A stretch of DNA of 35,945 bases from Polynucleobacter meluiroseus (GCA_945864455.1 CAMBBT010000004.1:1-35945), one strand, 5' to 3'. Counted from the first letter of the stretch, positions 9,426-19,405 are shown. Notes: a model not told the origin generated them from the letters alone. Made by a program: numbers and translations.

Positions 9426-10430
9426 TTAAGTCTGACGTGCGAGCGAGTAGTCACACAAGGCGCGCAATGCTGATGTTGCCTCGTTCGCTGGGAAATCTTG
9501 AATGCATGCCATAGCCAATTCTGCTTCACGTTTGGCTGCGCTCTGGGTATAATCTAAAGCGCCAGAAGTTTGCACGGCATTCAGAATTTGGACAAATACA
9601 TCGTCTGGTAAATCTTGATTTTGTTGAATGGCCGCGCGTACTAAAAGACGTTCTTCACTGCTGCCATTTTCTAGTAAATAAATGAGAGGCAATGTTGGTT
9701 TGCCTTCACGTAAATCATCACCAGCATTCTTACCCATCTGTGCGGCGTTGGCCGTGTAATCTAATAGATCATCCATGAGCTGGAATGCGGTACCAATATG
9801 GCGACCAAATGCTGCAGCTTGTGCACACTGCACATCTGTTGCATTGGCTAACATTGCGCCCAGCTCGGTAGATGCTTCAAATAGTTTGGCAGTTTTATAG
9901 CGAATGACTTGTAAATAGCTCGCTTCGTCTACCTCTGGGTCATTCATATTGAGTAATTGCAATACTTCGCCTTCAGCAATCGTATTGGTGGCATCTGACA
10001 GAATCTGCATCACGCGCAAGTCATTTGGGCTAACCATCATCTGGAAAGCTCTGGAGTAAAGAAAATCACCCACTAGAACGCTGGCGGCGTTGCCAAAAGC
10101 AGCATTAGCTGTTTCCCGACCCCTTCGGAGGGTGGACTCATCGACAACATCATCATGCAGGAGGGTGGCAGTGTGGATAAATTCAACTACCGCCGCCATT
10201 TCTAAGGTGTGTGGGATTTCTTTGCCATTGCTAAGCGCTTTGGCTACCAGCATCAATAGGGCTGGCCGCACCCGCTTCCCGCCAGCCTGGATGATATAGG
10301 TGGAAATTTGGTCAATTAAGGCTACTTTTGAGGCTAATCGTTGGCGAATTACCCCATCTAAAGCCTTGAAATCTAAGGCAATAGGGGCCAAAATTTGGCT
10401 TAAGTCATTGATTTTGACAGTACTTGGCAT
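9426..10430 (-). CDS. ispB: Polyprenyl (octaprenyl) diphosphate synthase
   Basis: GGKRVRPALLML, LLHDDVVDESTLRRGRETAN, FQLMDDLLDY motifs; start at 10430 (MPSTVKINDLSQ) preferred over the ORF-track start, which runs into the rplU leader. Confidence 0.93.
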   Translation of the reverse strand: MPSTVKINDLSQILAPIALDFKALDGVIRQRLASKVALIDQISTYIIQAGGKRVRPALLMLVAKALSNGKEIPHTLEMAAVVEFIHTATLLHDDVVDESTLRRGRETANAAFGNAASVLVGDFLYSRAFQMMVSPNDLRVMQILSDATNTIAEGEVLQLLNMNDPEVDEASYLQVIRYKTAKLFEASTELGAMLANATDVQCAQAAAFGRHIGTAFQLMDDLLDYTANAAQMGKNAGDDLREGKPTLPLIYLLENGSSEERLLVRAAIQQNQDLPDDVFVQILNAVQTSGALDYTQSAAKREAELAMACIQDFPANEATSALRALCDYSLARQT

Positions 10431-10442
10431 GCAAGATATAAT
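10414..10442 (+). promoter_or_regulatory. Consensus sigma-70 promoter for rplU-rpmA
   Basis: TTGACA (10414-10419), 17-nt spacer, TATAAT (10437-10442): exact consensus in both hexamers. Confidence 0.9.
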
Positions 10443-10451
10443 AGTCGGCTT

Positions 10452-10474
10452 AGCTGATCCAGGGTGGATTAGCT
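10452..10474 (+). promoter_or_regulatory. Stem-loop in the rplU mRNA leader
   Basis: AGCTGATCC / GGATTAGCT (9 bp including one G-U) with AGGGT loop, just downstream of the predicted TSS (about 10449). Confidence 0.5.
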
Positions 10475-10505
10475 TAAATGTAGATATTAATTGAGGTTTC
10501 AAACC

Positions 10506-10817
10506 ATGTACGCGGTCATAAAAACCGGTGGCAAACAATATAAAGTTGCCGCAGGCGAAAAATTGAAAATAGAACAGATACCAGCGGAAATCGGCAGTGA
10601 AATCACTCTTGACCAGGTCCTCGCCGTTGGCGAAGGCGCTTCACTGAAATTAGGTGATCCATTGGTTAATGGTGCAGCTGTGATGGCCACTGTCGTCTCC
10701 CAAGGACGTCACGATAAAGTGACAATCTTTAAGATGCGCCGTCGCAAGCATTATCAAAAGCACCAAGGCCATCGTCAGAATTTCACTGAAATTTTGATCA
10801 ACACGATTAAAGCCTAA
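10506..10817 (+). CDS. rplU: 50S ribosomal protein L21
   Basis: [25 protein letters not shown]...[23 protein letters not shown]. Confidence 0.98.
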   Translation: MYAVIKTGGKQYKVAAGEKLKIEQIPAEIGSEITLDQVLAVGEGASLKLGDPLVNGAAVMATVVSQGRHDKVTIFKMRRRKHYQKHQGHRQNFTEILINTIKA

Positions 10818-10836
10818 TTCAGGGTAGGAGAAAGAT

Positions 10837-11097
10837 ATGGCACAGAAAAAAGGCGGCGGCTCAACACGAAATGGTCGCGACTCAGAATCGAAACGCTTAG
10901 GCGTTAAGGTATTCGGCGGCGAGCAAATTAATGCTGGCAGCATCATTATTCGTCAACGCGGCACCAAGGTTCATCCAGGTGTAAACGTTGGCATTGGTAA
11001 GGATCACACTTTGTTCGCCTTAATTGACGGTCAAGTGCAATTCGGAGTTAAGGGTGCTTTGAAGAAGGCCCAAGTTTCAGTCTTGCCTCGTTCATAA
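10837..11097 (+). CDS. rpmA: 50S ribosomal protein L27
   Basis: [61 protein letters not shown]. Confidence 0.98.
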   Translation: MAQKKGGGSTRNGRDSESKRLGVKVFGGEQINAGSIIIRQRGTKVHPGVNVGIGKDHTLFALIDGQVQFGVKGALKKAQVSVLPRS

Positions 11098-11154
11098 GGT
11101 GCCTGACTGAGATCCGTTTGATTCAGATTTATTCCGAATTTAACCCTTAGGAAC

Positions 11155-11180
11155 AGGCCTCGCTAAGCGAGGCCTTTTTT
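11155..11180 (+). terminator. Intrinsic terminator after rplU-rpmA
   Basis: AGGCCTCGC-TAA-GCGAGGCCT followed by TTTTT; 9-bp perfect stem. Confidence 0.9.
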
Positions 11181-11184
11181 ATTC

Positions 11185-12273
11185 ATGAAATTTATAGACG
11201 AAGCGCGTATTGAAGTCATAGCCGGCCAGGGTGGCGCCGGAAGTGCTTCTATGCGCCGTGAAAAGTTCATTGAATTTGGTGGGCCTGACGGCGGTGATGG
11301 CGGCAAGGGTGGAAGCGTATGGGCTATAGCCGATCGTAATATTAATACCTTGATTGATTACCGCTACGCCAAAACACATACTGCAAAAAATGGTGAACCT
11401 GGTCGTGGTGCAGATTGCTATGGTCGTGCAGGTGATGATATTGAATTACGTATGCCAGTGGGCACCAGCATTGCTGACTACGAAACTGGCGAACCCATTG
11501 CCGACTTAACAACCCATGGCGAACGACTCTGTCTTGCACAAGGTGGCGTAGGTGGATGGGGCAATATTCATTTTAAGAGCAGTACCAACAGAGCACCACG
11601 TCAAAAGACCAATGGCAAGCCAGGCGAGCGCCGTAAGTTGAAATTGGAGTTAAAGGTATTAGCTGACGTCGGTTTACTGGGCATGCCTAATGCTGGTAAG
11701 TCAACTTTGATTACTGCGGTTTCTAACGCGCGTCCAAAGATTGCTGACTATCCATTTACGACCTTACATCCTAATTTGGGTGTAGTTCGTGTTGGTAGTG
11801 AGCGGAGTTTTGTAATTGCCGATATTCCAGGTTTGATTGAGGGCGCTGCTGAAGGGGCTGGCTTGGGGCATCGCTTCTTGCGCCATCTTCAGCGTACCGG
11901 TGTGCTATTGCACTTGGTAGATATTGCCCCTTTTGATGAGAATGTTGATCCTGTGGCTGATGCCAAGGCAATTGTGAATGAGTTGCGTAAGTACGATGAA
12001 GCGTTAGTTGAGAAGCCACGCTGGTTGGTATTGAACAAAGTGGATATGATTCCCGAAGAGGATCGTCAAAAGGTGGTTACAGACTTTGTGAAAAAGTTCA
12101 AGTGGAAAGGTCCTATGTTTGAGATCTCTGCTTTGACTGGCCTTGGTTGCGATAAGCTTTGCTACGCACTGCAGGATTACTTAGATTCTGTGCGTCGTGA
12201 TCGCGATGAGCAAGATGAGCGCGCACAAGATCCTCGTTACAAAGATCAGTTAGAAGTTAAAAAAACCGATTAA
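11185..12273 (+). CDS. obgE: GTPase ObgE/CgtA
   Basis: Gly-rich Obg fold ([18 protein letters not shown]), [41 protein letters not shown]. Confidence 0.97.
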   Translation: MKFIDEARIEVIAGQGGAGSASMRREKFIEFGGPDGGDGGKGGSVWAIADRNINTLIDYRYAKTHTAKNGEPGRGADCYGRAGDDIELRMPVGTSIADYETGEPIADLTTHGERLCLAQGGVGGWGNIHFKSSTNRAPRQKTNGKPGERRKLKLELKVLADVGLLGMPNAGKSTLITAVSNARPKIADYPFTTLHPNLGVVRVGSERSFVIADIPGLIEGAAEGAGLGHRFLRHLQRTGVLLHLVDIAPFDENVDPVADAKAIVNELRKYDEALVEKPRWLVLNKVDMIPEEDRQKVVTDFVKKFKWKGPMFEISALTGLGCDKLCYALQDYLDSVRRDRDEQDERAQDPRYKDQLEVKKTD

Positions 12274-12300
12274 AGTATTTATTTAAATTGATCAGTTGTT

Positions 12301-13089
12301 ATGAACACTAAACACCCTAAACGTATCGTTGTCAAAGTAGGCTCCAGTCTTGTCACTAATAATGGTGAGGGCTTAGATCATGCTGCAATTGGGATGTGGG
12401 CCGAGCAAATGGCAACTCTTTTGAAGTCTGGTCATGAAGTCTTAATGGTGAGTTCTGGAGCAATTGCTGAAGGCATGCAGCGCTTGGGTTGGACTAAGCG
12501 TCCACAAGAGATTCATCAACTTCAGGCGGCAGCTGCAGTTGGGCAAATGGGTTTAGTGCAGGTTTACGAGAGTTGTTTTGCACGCTTTGATTTACGTAGT
12601 GCACAGGTTTTGTTAACGAATGCTGACTTGGCAGACCCAGAGCGCAATGCGAATGCGAAGGCAACCTTAGAAACTTTGTTAAAGCTGGGCGTCGTTCCAA
12701 TCATTAATGAGAATGACACAGTAGTGACTGACGAAATTAAGTTTGGTGATAACGACAGTCTTGCGGCTTTGGTAAGTAATTTAATTCATGCCGATTTATT
12801 AATTATTTTGACTGATCAAGGTGGTTTATTTACTGCCGATCCACGTCTAAATCGAGATGCAACCCTACTAAGTGATGCGATTGCGGGTGATCCTGCTTTA
12901 GAGATGATGGCTGGTGGCGCAGCAAGCGAATTGAGCAAGGGCGGCATGTTGACCAAGGTATTGGCTGCGAAAGTTGCCGTCCAAACTGGAGCATCTACTG
13001 TGATCGCCTCTGGTCATGAGCCTAATGTACTGACTCGTCTCTTGGCGGGCGAGAAAATTGGCACTTCTTTGAAGGCTAAGCTAAGTTAA
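12301..13089 (+). CDS. proB: Glutamate 5-kinase, kinase domain only (no PUA domain)
   Basis: [79 protein letters not shown]; 262 aa. Confidence 0.92.
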   Translation: MNTKHPKRIVVKVGSSLVTNNGEGLDHAAIGMWAEQMATLLKSGHEVLMVSSGAIAEGMQRLGWTKRPQEIHQLQAAAAVGQMGLVQVYESCFARFDLRSAQVLLTNADLADPERNANAKATLETLLKLGVVPIINENDTVVTDEIKFGDNDSLAALVSNLIHADLLIILTDQGGLFTADPRLNRDATLLSDAIAGDPALEMMAGGAASELSKGGMLTKVLAAKVAVQTGASTVIASGHEPNVLTRLLAGEKIGTSLKAKLS

Positions 13090-13095
13090 GTATCC

Positions 13096-13647
13096 CTAGA
13101 ATGTGGGAGCTGGTGGGCTCCCAGTAAAAGAATTGGGATTTAGGCTTTGCAGTATCGTCTTAAGACTCTTTTCTTGCGAATTGAGATTGCAGAATGCGCC
13201 TTGCGCCAATGCGGCTTGATAGCGATTTGGGATATTAGATCTGATGGCAGCCCATGAACTAAGGGGATTTTCATTCCACTTGTTATTATCGAATGTCCCA
13301 TATAAGCGTGACTGATAAGAGTCGCAACGGATCCCTTCATATTGACTTTGCTGACCGCCACTTGGATTAGTGATTACTACGATGTAGCGCGTGATTCCAT
13401 CTGAACCAATTCCAATAGAGTTTGTATCTACTGCAAACTTGAAAATTGTGGTGTTGGTAACATAAAAGGGCTGTAGGGTAGATTTACTGGGTGGATTTAA
13501 AGGCATGGTAGTTGTACCCTCTTTAAATACCATCGGAGCAAATGGATCTAAACCACTTTGTAGAGGGTCGCCTGCGCAAGCTATTAAGCTAGCTCCGATT
13601 GCAATGCTAATCGCATAGGCATTCATTTTGCGTAAGGCAGCATTCAT
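13096..13647 (-). CDS. CNP1-like family putative lipoprotein
   Basis: N-terminal hydrophobic signal with lipobox-like [37 protein letters not shown] resembles the CNP1-like family; 4-bp overlap with rppH. Confidence 0.7.
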   Translation of the reverse strand: MNAALRKMNAYAISIAIGASLIACAGDPLQSGLDPFAPMVFKEGTTTMPLNPPSKSTLQPFYVTNTTIFKFAVDTNSIGIGSDGITRYIVVITNPSGGQQSQYEGIRCDSYQSRLYGTFDNNKWNENPLSSWAAIRSNIPNRYQAALAQGAFCNLNSQEKSLKTILQSLNPNSFTGSPPAPTF

Positions 13648-14243
13648 TTTTCTTTATCCGATTTGGTGGGTGTTTTGGGTTGATCCTCATGACCAGTGTA
13701 AAAAGACTGAATGAGATCGAGGGGCGTGCCCCAGGCAAGCTGCTGCATTCTCAACCCTCTAGAAAGATAGCGAGCCAGCTCCGAAAGGGCCAGTTCATAA
13801 ACTTCGCGCTTGAAATCAATCACTCCATCTAATTGAATCCAGAAGGGGACCCAGCGCCAGGCATCAAATTCTGGGTGATCTGAGGCGCGTAATTGAATAT
13901 CACTGTCTAGGCCTTCTAGGCGCAGAAGAAACCAAATCTGTTTTTGGCCTCGATAGGTGGTACGGTGGGCACGGGTGGCGTGTTGCCGGCGCAAATATTC
14001 CTCAGGGACGTCATAACGAAGCCAATCCCTAGTTCGCCCAATAATTTGGACGTGCTCCGGCAGCAAGCCAACTTCCTCATGCAATTCGCGGTACATGGCC
14101 TGCTCAGGGCTTTCACCATGTTGAATCCCACCCTGTGGGAACTGCCACGAATGCTGCCCAACGCGTTTTCCCCAGAAAACCTCATTACGGCCATTCAGGA
14201 GGACAATGCCGACATTGGGGCGATACCCTTCACGGTCAAGCAT
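13644..14243 (-). CDS. rppH: RNA pyrophosphohydrolase (Nudix)
   Basis: [60 protein letters not shown]; complete Nudix box. Confidence 0.97.
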   Translation of the reverse strand: MLDREGYRPNVGIVLLNGRNEVFWGKRVGQHSWQFPQGGIQHGESPEQAMYRELHEEVGLLPEHVQIIGRTRDWLRYDVPEEYLRRQHATRAHRTTYRGQKQIWFLLRLEGLDSDIQLRASDHPEFDAWRWVPFWIQLDGVIDFKREVYELALSELARYLSRGLRMQQLAWGTPLDLIQSFYTGHEDQPKTPTKSDKEK

Positions 14244-14291
14244 GATCGTGCCTCAAATCCTTTAAAATCAACGATTTGATTATATCCATAC

Positions 14292-16034
14292 ATGAAAGCA
14301 TCACAATCATTTCTCGCCACGCTAAAAGAAGCCCCCTCTGACGCAGAGGTGGTTTCGCACAAACTGATGGTGCGGGCAGGTTTAATTCGCAAGCTGAGTG
14401 CCGGCATTTATAACTATTTGCCACTGGGCTTGAGGGTGATTCGCAAGGTCGAAAATATGATTCGTGAAGAAATGAATCGCGCTGGAGCAATTGAATTGCT
14501 GATGCCGATGATTCAGCCTGCCGAGTTATGGCAAGAGACTGGTCGTTGGGAAAAGATGGGCCCTGAATTACTGCGTATTAAAGATCGTCACGATAGAGAT
14601 TTTTTAATTCAGCCGACTTCTGAAGAAGTGATTACTGATTTGGCTCGCAACGAGATTAAGAGTTACAAACAGTTGCCAGTCAATTTCTATCAGATCCAAA
14701 CAAAATTCCGTGATGAGCGTCGCCCCCGTTTTGGCATCATGCGTGGTCGTGAGTTCAGCATGAAAGATGCTTACTCATTCGATCGTGATGCTGAAGGCTT
14801 AAAGAAGTCCTATCAAATCATGTTTGATGCCTACACCCGTATCTTTCAGCGGATGGGTTTGAATTTCCGTGCCGTTACAGCTGATAACGGTGCGATTGGT
14901 GGATCCGGTAGTCAAGAGTTTCATGTGATTGCGGATACCGGTGAAGATGCGATTGTTTATTGCCCAAATTCGGATTACGCAGCCAATTTAGAGGCAGCTG
15001 AATCACTTGCATTGTTAGCAGCAAGAGCTGCTGCAAGCACTGCGATGGCTAAGCTGCCAACACCTGACAAGACTAATTGTGCTGATGTTGCGAAGTTTCT
15101 GAATCTTCCTCTTGAGAAGACGGTGAAGTCTTTGCTATTTGCGGTTGATCAAGAAAAAGGCCCTGCCAAACTCTTTATGTTGTTGGTGCGTGGTGATCAT
15201 GATCTCAATGAAGTCAAAGCAAGCAAAGTGCCTGGTATGACCCAATCCCGTTTTGCAACTGAAGCAGAAATCAAGCAAGCCTGTAATGCGCCAGCAGGAT
15301 ATTTGGGTCCTGTTGGGGTGAGCGCTGACGTTACCGTGGTAGCAGATCGTACGGTGGCCAATATGTCTGATTTTGTTTGTGGTGCCAATGATGCAGGCCA
15401 TCATTTAACGGGGGTGAACTGGGCGCGCGACTTACCGGAGCCTTTAGTACTCGATATCCGAAATGCAGTGATTGGGGACCCGTCTCCAGACGGTAAAGGC
15501 GTCGTAGATATTTGTCGTGGTATTGAAGTGGGGCATGTATTCCAATTAGGCACGCGGTATTCCGAAGCAATGGGTTGTACTTATCTTGACCAACAAGGTA
15601 AAGCGCAGCCAATGGTGATGGGTTGCTACGGCATTGGAGTGACGCGTTTATTGGGTGCAGCAATTGAACAGGGGCATGACGAGCGCGGTATTATTTGGCC
15701 AATCTCCATGGCGCCATTTGAAGTAGTGATTTGCCCAATGGCTTACGACAAGTCAGAGGCTGTTAAGGTAGCTTGCGATCAATTGCATGATGAATTACTT
15801 GCTGTTGGTATTGATGTGATTTTGGACGATCGCAATGAGCGCCCGGGTGCGATGTTTGCTGACTGGGAGCTGATTGGCGCACCATTTCGCGTGGTCATTG
15901 GTGATCGTGGCTTAGCAAATGCTGAAGTAGAATTCAAAGGCCGCACAGATGCTGAGTCACAAAATATCCCACTGTCAGATATCAAAGCAAAAGTGATTGC
16001 CGCTGTCCAGGCAGCGAAGAACGCAATTCATTAA
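14292..16034 (+). CDS. proS: Prolyl-tRNA synthetase (with editing insertion)
   Basis: [46 protein letters not shown]...[19 protein letters not shown]...[13 protein letters not shown]. Confidence 0.98.
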   Translation: MKASQSFLATLKEAPSDAEVVSHKLMVRAGLIRKLSAGIYNYLPLGLRVIRKVENMIREEMNRAGAIELLMPMIQPAELWQETGRWEKMGPELLRIKDRHDRDFLIQPTSEEVITDLARNEIKSYKQLPVNFYQIQTKFRDERRPRFGIMRGREFSMKDAYSFDRDAEGLKKSYQIMFDAYTRIFQRMGLNFRAVTADNGAIGGSGSQEFHVIADTGEDAIVYCPNSDYAANLEAAESLALLAARAAASTAMAKLPTPDKTNCADVAKFLNLPLEKTVKSLLFAVDQEKGPAKLFMLLVRGDHDLNEVKASKVPGMTQSRFATEAEIKQACNAPAGYLGPVGVSADVTVVADRTVANMSDFVCGANDAGHHLTGVNWARDLPEPLVLDIRNAVIGDPSPDGKGVVDICRGIEVGHVFQLGTRYSEAMGCTYLDQQGKAQPMVMGCYGIGVTRLLGAAIEQGHDERGIIWPISMAPFEVVICPMAYDKSEAVKVACDQLHDELLAVGIDVILDDRNERPGAMFADWELIGAPFRVVIGDRGLANAEVEFKGRTDAESQNIPLSDIKAKVIAAVQAAKNAIH

Positions 16035-16057
16035 GCTCTTTGTACTACTTATTGAGT

Positions 16058-17440
16058 TTATTTTTTAAAGAGTCCGCCAATCCCTTTGGCGGCTCCTTTT
16101 GCAGCCATGGTTGCCATGGTGCGTGCCATCTTTCCACCCTTAAATTGCTTCATCATGGTTTGCATTTGTTCAAACTGAGCAAGTAGGCGATTGACTTCTT
16201 GTACCTCTACGCCCGCACCTGCGGCAATGCGTCGTTTACGACTGGCCTTAAGAAGTTCAGGCTTGCTACGTTCACGCGGGGTCATGCTGTCAATAATGCC
16301 GCGCATCCGCGTAGTTTGTTTGTCTGCATTGCTGAGATTTGATTTAGAGGCTGCTTGAGCAACCTGGCTCGGTAACTTATCCATCAGGCTGGCCATGCCA
16401 CCCATCTTTTGCATTTGCATCAGTTGATCACGAAAATCTCCTAGATCAAATCCGCCCTTAGAAATCTTTGTAGCTAATTTCTCGGCCTTGGCAACATCCA
16501 CATGTTGTTGGGCTTGCTCAACTAAAGCCAGGATATCGCCCATACCCAAAATACGATTGGCCATGCGCTGTGCATCAAAAGCTTCAAGCCCATCCATTTT
16601 TTCAGCCACACCAATAAATTTGAGTGGTACACCAGTCACTTGGCGGACAGAAAGAGCGGCACCACCGCGGGAGTCGCCATCAAGCTTAGTGAGAATGACG
16701 CCCGTTAACGGAAGTGCTTCATGGAAGAACTTGGCAGTATTGACGGCATCTTGACCCAGCATGGCATCAACTACAAATAGTGTTTCGATTGGATTTAGGC
16801 TCGCATGCAAAGTTTTGATTTCTTGCATGAGTGCTTCGTCAATACCCAAGCGACCAGCGGTATCAACCAACACCACATCAAAGTAATGACGGCGCGCCCA
16901 ATCTAGGGCAGCAAGTGCAATGTCATTTGGTTTTTGATTAATGTTACTTGGGAAAAATTCTGCGCCAACCTGTTTGGTGACAGTTTCAAGCTGTTCGATA
17001 GCAGCAGGGCGGTAGACGTCACAAGAAACCGTCAACACTTTTTTCTTTTTCTTTTCCTGGAGCCACTTGGCTAGTTTGCCAACAGAAGTAGTTTTACCGG
17101 CACCCTGTAAACCTGCCATCAAAATTACTGCTGGGGGTTGAGTTGCTAGGTTGAGTTCACCACTTTGATTGGTATCGCCCATCATCACTTGGGTCAGTTC
17201 GCGCTGGACTACCCCAACCAAAGCTTGGCCTGGACTCAGGCTACCAACCACTTCTTCACCAAGGGCTTTAAACTTAATCTGCTCCAGTAAAGACTTCACT
17301 ACTGGTAGCGCTACGTCAGCCTCCAATAAGGCTAGGCGGATCTCCCGCAGCATTTCAGCGGTGTTGGCTTCAGTCAGGCGGGCTTGGCCCCGCATTGTTT
17401 TAACAACGCGTGATAGGCGGTCGGTGAGATTCTCTAGCAT
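16058..17440 (-). CDS. ffh: Signal recognition particle protein Ffh
   Basis: MLENLTDRLSRVVKTMRGQARLTEANT, GLQGAGKTTSVGKLA, VDTAGRLGIDEALM, Met-rich M domain. Confidence 0.98.
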   Translation of the reverse strand: MLENLTDRLSRVVKTMRGQARLTEANTAEMLREIRLALLEADVALPVVKSLLEQIKFKALGEEVVGSLSPGQALVGVVQRELTQVMMGDTNQSGELNLATQPPAVILMAGLQGAGKTTSVGKLAKWLQEKKKKKVLTVSCDVYRPAAIEQLETVTKQVGAEFFPSNINQKPNDIALAALDWARRHYFDVVLVDTAGRLGIDEALMQEIKTLHASLNPIETLFVVDAMLGQDAVNTAKFFHEALPLTGVILTKLDGDSRGGAALSVRQVTGVPLKFIGVAEKMDGLEAFDAQRMANRILGMGDILALVEQAQQHVDVAKAEKLATKISKGGFDLGDFRDQLMQMQKMGGMASLMDKLPSQVAQAASKSNLSNADKQTTRMRGIIDSMTPRERSKPELLKASRKRRIAAGAGVEVQEVNRLLAQFEQMQTMMKQFKGGKMARTMATMAAKGAAKGIGGLFKK

Positions 17441-17460
17441 TTATCGATTAGACTTTCCAT

Positions 17461-18309
17461 ATGGATATTTTAGGTTACTCAAGTTTCGGCTGGCTTCCCC
17501 CAGCCCTTTACTTGCTTTTGCTGCTCTTTTTGAGCCAGAGGGCTAGGGCCGGCAAGCAATCTGCCCTCTCAGCTGGGCTAATGCAAGCCTGTATTTTTGT
17601 GATTCTGATCCTTCATGGAATTGAGTTGCATGACTCCGTCTTTACATCCCAAGGCTTCGTTTTTGGGTTTGCTCAGGACTTATCCTTGATTGCCTGGGTA
17701 GGTTTAGCATTTTATTGGTTCCAATCCTGGTTTTTGCCAATCGCTAGCTTGCTTTGGATGTCCATATTATTTGCTTTTGTTTGCTCTCTGCTGCCACTTT
17801 TTTTCCCAGGGGTAGTAATTTCGCCTGTGGCTGTTTCGGATCCTTGGTTCAAGGCCCACTTTATTGTGGCAACCATTTCAGTGGGTCTCTTAAGCCTAGC
17901 CGCGATGCAGGCAATGTTGATGAGTGTTTATGACCGCGCCTTGCATCGTCAATTAGCGATTGTTCCCAATAGTCGCCTATCTCATTGGTTAGAAGATTTG
18001 CCACCACTCATGATGATGGAGGGGCTGCTATTCAATTTGCTATATGTTGGTTTTGCACTCCTAACAATGACTATTTTTTCTGGCCTATTCTTCTCACAAG
18101 TTTTATTTGGTAAACCTTTTGTACTTGACCATAAAACTATTTTTGCACTCGTCTCCTGGATCTTGTTTGCTGGTTTACTCATAGCCCGTTGGTGGGTTGG
18201 TTTACGAGGTTGGGCGGCAATTCGTTGGGTATTGAGTGCCTATGTTGTTTTACTACTCGCCTATGTTGGTAGCCGCTTTGTATTGGAAGTGGTTCTTCAG
18301 AAAGCATGA
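17461..18309 (+). CDS. Cytochrome c assembly (CcsA/YpjD-like) inner-membrane protein
   Basis: Multi-TM; DLSLIAWVGLAFYW, AHFIVATISVGLLSLAAMQAMLM, DHKTIFALVSWILFAGLLIARWWVGLRGW. Confidence 0.85.
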   Translation: MDILGYSSFGWLPPALYLLLLLFLSQRARAGKQSALSAGLMQACIFVILILHGIELHDSVFTSQGFVFGFAQDLSLIAWVGLAFYWFQSWFLPIASLLWMSILFAFVCSLLPLFFPGVVISPVAVSDPWFKAHFIVATISVGLLSLAAMQAMLMSVYDRALHRQLAIVPNSRLSHWLEDLPPLMMMEGLLFNLLYVGFALLTMTIFSGLFFSQVLFGKPFVLDHKTIFALVSWILFAGLLIARWWVGLRGWAAIRWVLSAYVVLLLAYVGSRFVLEVVLQKA

Positions 18310-18312
18310 CCT

Positions 18313-19131
18313 TTGCTTAAGTGGCTTTTACTATTTGCCGGAGCAGGCCTTTTATATTTTTGGCTTAAGGGAAAAAAGCAGGCGAAATTTGACTGGAATC
18401 AATCTGCCAATTCAGGCCCGAGTAAGGGTCAGATCCTGACGGAGCCTGAGGCAATGGTGCAGTGTCAATACTGTAAAGTACATCTGCCGCAAGCCGATGC
18501 CCTTACTGATGACAAGCGGTTTTATTGTTCAAAAGAGCATCGTAACGCTTTAGACGAGCAAGGATGGATTGGTGCTGCAGCTTGGCGCGTTTCACCAAAC
18601 CATGATGTAAGGCCAGATGAAGTAAAGCCTGATTTACTGGTGATTCATCACATTAGTTTGCCGCCCGGTGAATTTAAAAGTCAGACGTCTAGCCAGAACA
18701 TCGTGAGTTTTTTTCAAAATACATTAGACGTAAATGCCCACCCCTATTTTGCAGAGATCGCAAACCAAAAAGTTTCGAGTCATTTCCTGATTGCGCGCAC
18801 AGGAGAATTAACCCAATTTGTTTCGACCCAAGACAGGGCGTGGCATGCTGGCGCATCGAATTTTATGGGTAGAGAAAGATGTAATGATTTTTCAATTGGC
18901 GTTGAGCTGGAGGGTGATGGCGATACGCCATTTGAGGAGGTTCAATACAAGTCATTAGCAAAGCTCGTTCAGAAATTGCAAAAGACTTATCCAAATTTGC
19001 AATTTGTAGGACATAGCGATATCGCTCCAGAACGAAAAACAGATCCCGGAAAATGTTTTGATTGGGAAAAGTTCCAAAAAGAGACAGGTATTTCGCAGGG
19101 AAAAATACCGTACGGCCTAGTTTCTCGCTAG
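18313..19131 (+). CDS. ampD: PP0621-type membrane/zinc-ribbon domain fused to 1,6-anhydro-N-acetylmuramyl-L-alanine amidase (AmpD)
   Basis: N-terminal TM (LKWLLLFAGAGLLYFWLKGKKQ), CQYCKVHLPQADALTDDKRFYCSKEHR zinc ribbon, then AmpD (LVIHHISLPPGEF, SSHFLIARTGELTQFVSTQDRAWHAGAS, GHSDIAPERKTDPGKCFDW); TTG start. Confidence 0.88.
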   Translation: MLKWLLLFAGAGLLYFWLKGKKQAKFDWNQSANSGPSKGQILTEPEAMVQCQYCKVHLPQADALTDDKRFYCSKEHRNALDEQGWIGAAAWRVSPNHDVRPDEVKPDLLVIHHISLPPGEFKSQTSSQNIVSFFQNTLDVNAHPYFAEIANQKVSSHFLIARTGELTQFVSTQDRAWHAGASNFMGRERCNDFSIGVELEGDGDTPFEEVQYKSLAKLVQKLQKTYPNLQFVGHSDIAPERKTDPGKCFDWEKFQKETGISQGKIPYGLVSR

Positions 19132-19146
19132 ATCAAATCTTTACAT

Positions 19147-19168
19147 GTGAGCATACGCTCACTTTTTT
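19147..19168 (+). terminator. Intrinsic terminator after ampD
   Basis: GTGAGC-ATAC-GCTCAC followed by TTTTTT. Confidence 0.8.
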
Positions 19169-19268
19169 AGCCTTTAACTAAAATGGGTCTAGAAATTTCG
19201 CACCAAATTGACTCCTCGGTTACTGTAAAACTGACTAAAAATATAGATCAGCATTGGTCAGAAAAAAC

Positions 19269-19297
19269 TTACCAAATTCTAAATATTTCCCTATACT
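19269..19297 (+). promoter_or_regulatory. Predicted sigma-70 promoter of nrdAB
   Basis: TTACCA (19269-19274), 17-nt spacer, TATACT (19292-19297). Confidence 0.6.
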
Positions 19298-19303
19298 TAG
19301 TGT
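19288..19303 (+). promoter_or_regulatory. NrdR box 1 (predicted)
   Basis: TCCCTATACTTAGTGT resembles the NrdR consensus ACACWATATATWGTGT; covers the predicted -10. Confidence 0.75.
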
Positions 19304-19318
19304 CTTATGCGCTTCAAA

Positions 19319-19334
19319 ACACTAGATGTAGTGT
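19319..19334 (+). promoter_or_regulatory. NrdR box 2 (predicted)
   Basis: ACACTAGATGTAGTGT, within perfect 12-bp-arm inverted repeat TTCAAAACACTA-GATG-TAGTGTTTTGAA (19313-19340); starts exactly 31 bp after box 1. Confidence 0.85.
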
Positions 19335-19405
19335 TTTGAATACAGCAATACCCATTGTTTTTTAACGATATTTTGTCCGAATAACTATATAGATGCAGGA
19401 GCAAC

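Noticed and set aside
13916-14490. Overlapping antisense ORFs across rppH and the proS 5' end
   Set aside because: Fully contained in or antisense to strongly supported genes; no motif or RBS support.
19183-19365. 60-aa ORF upstream of nrdA
   Set aside because: Overlaps the predicted nrdAB promoter and both NrdR boxes; no family signature.
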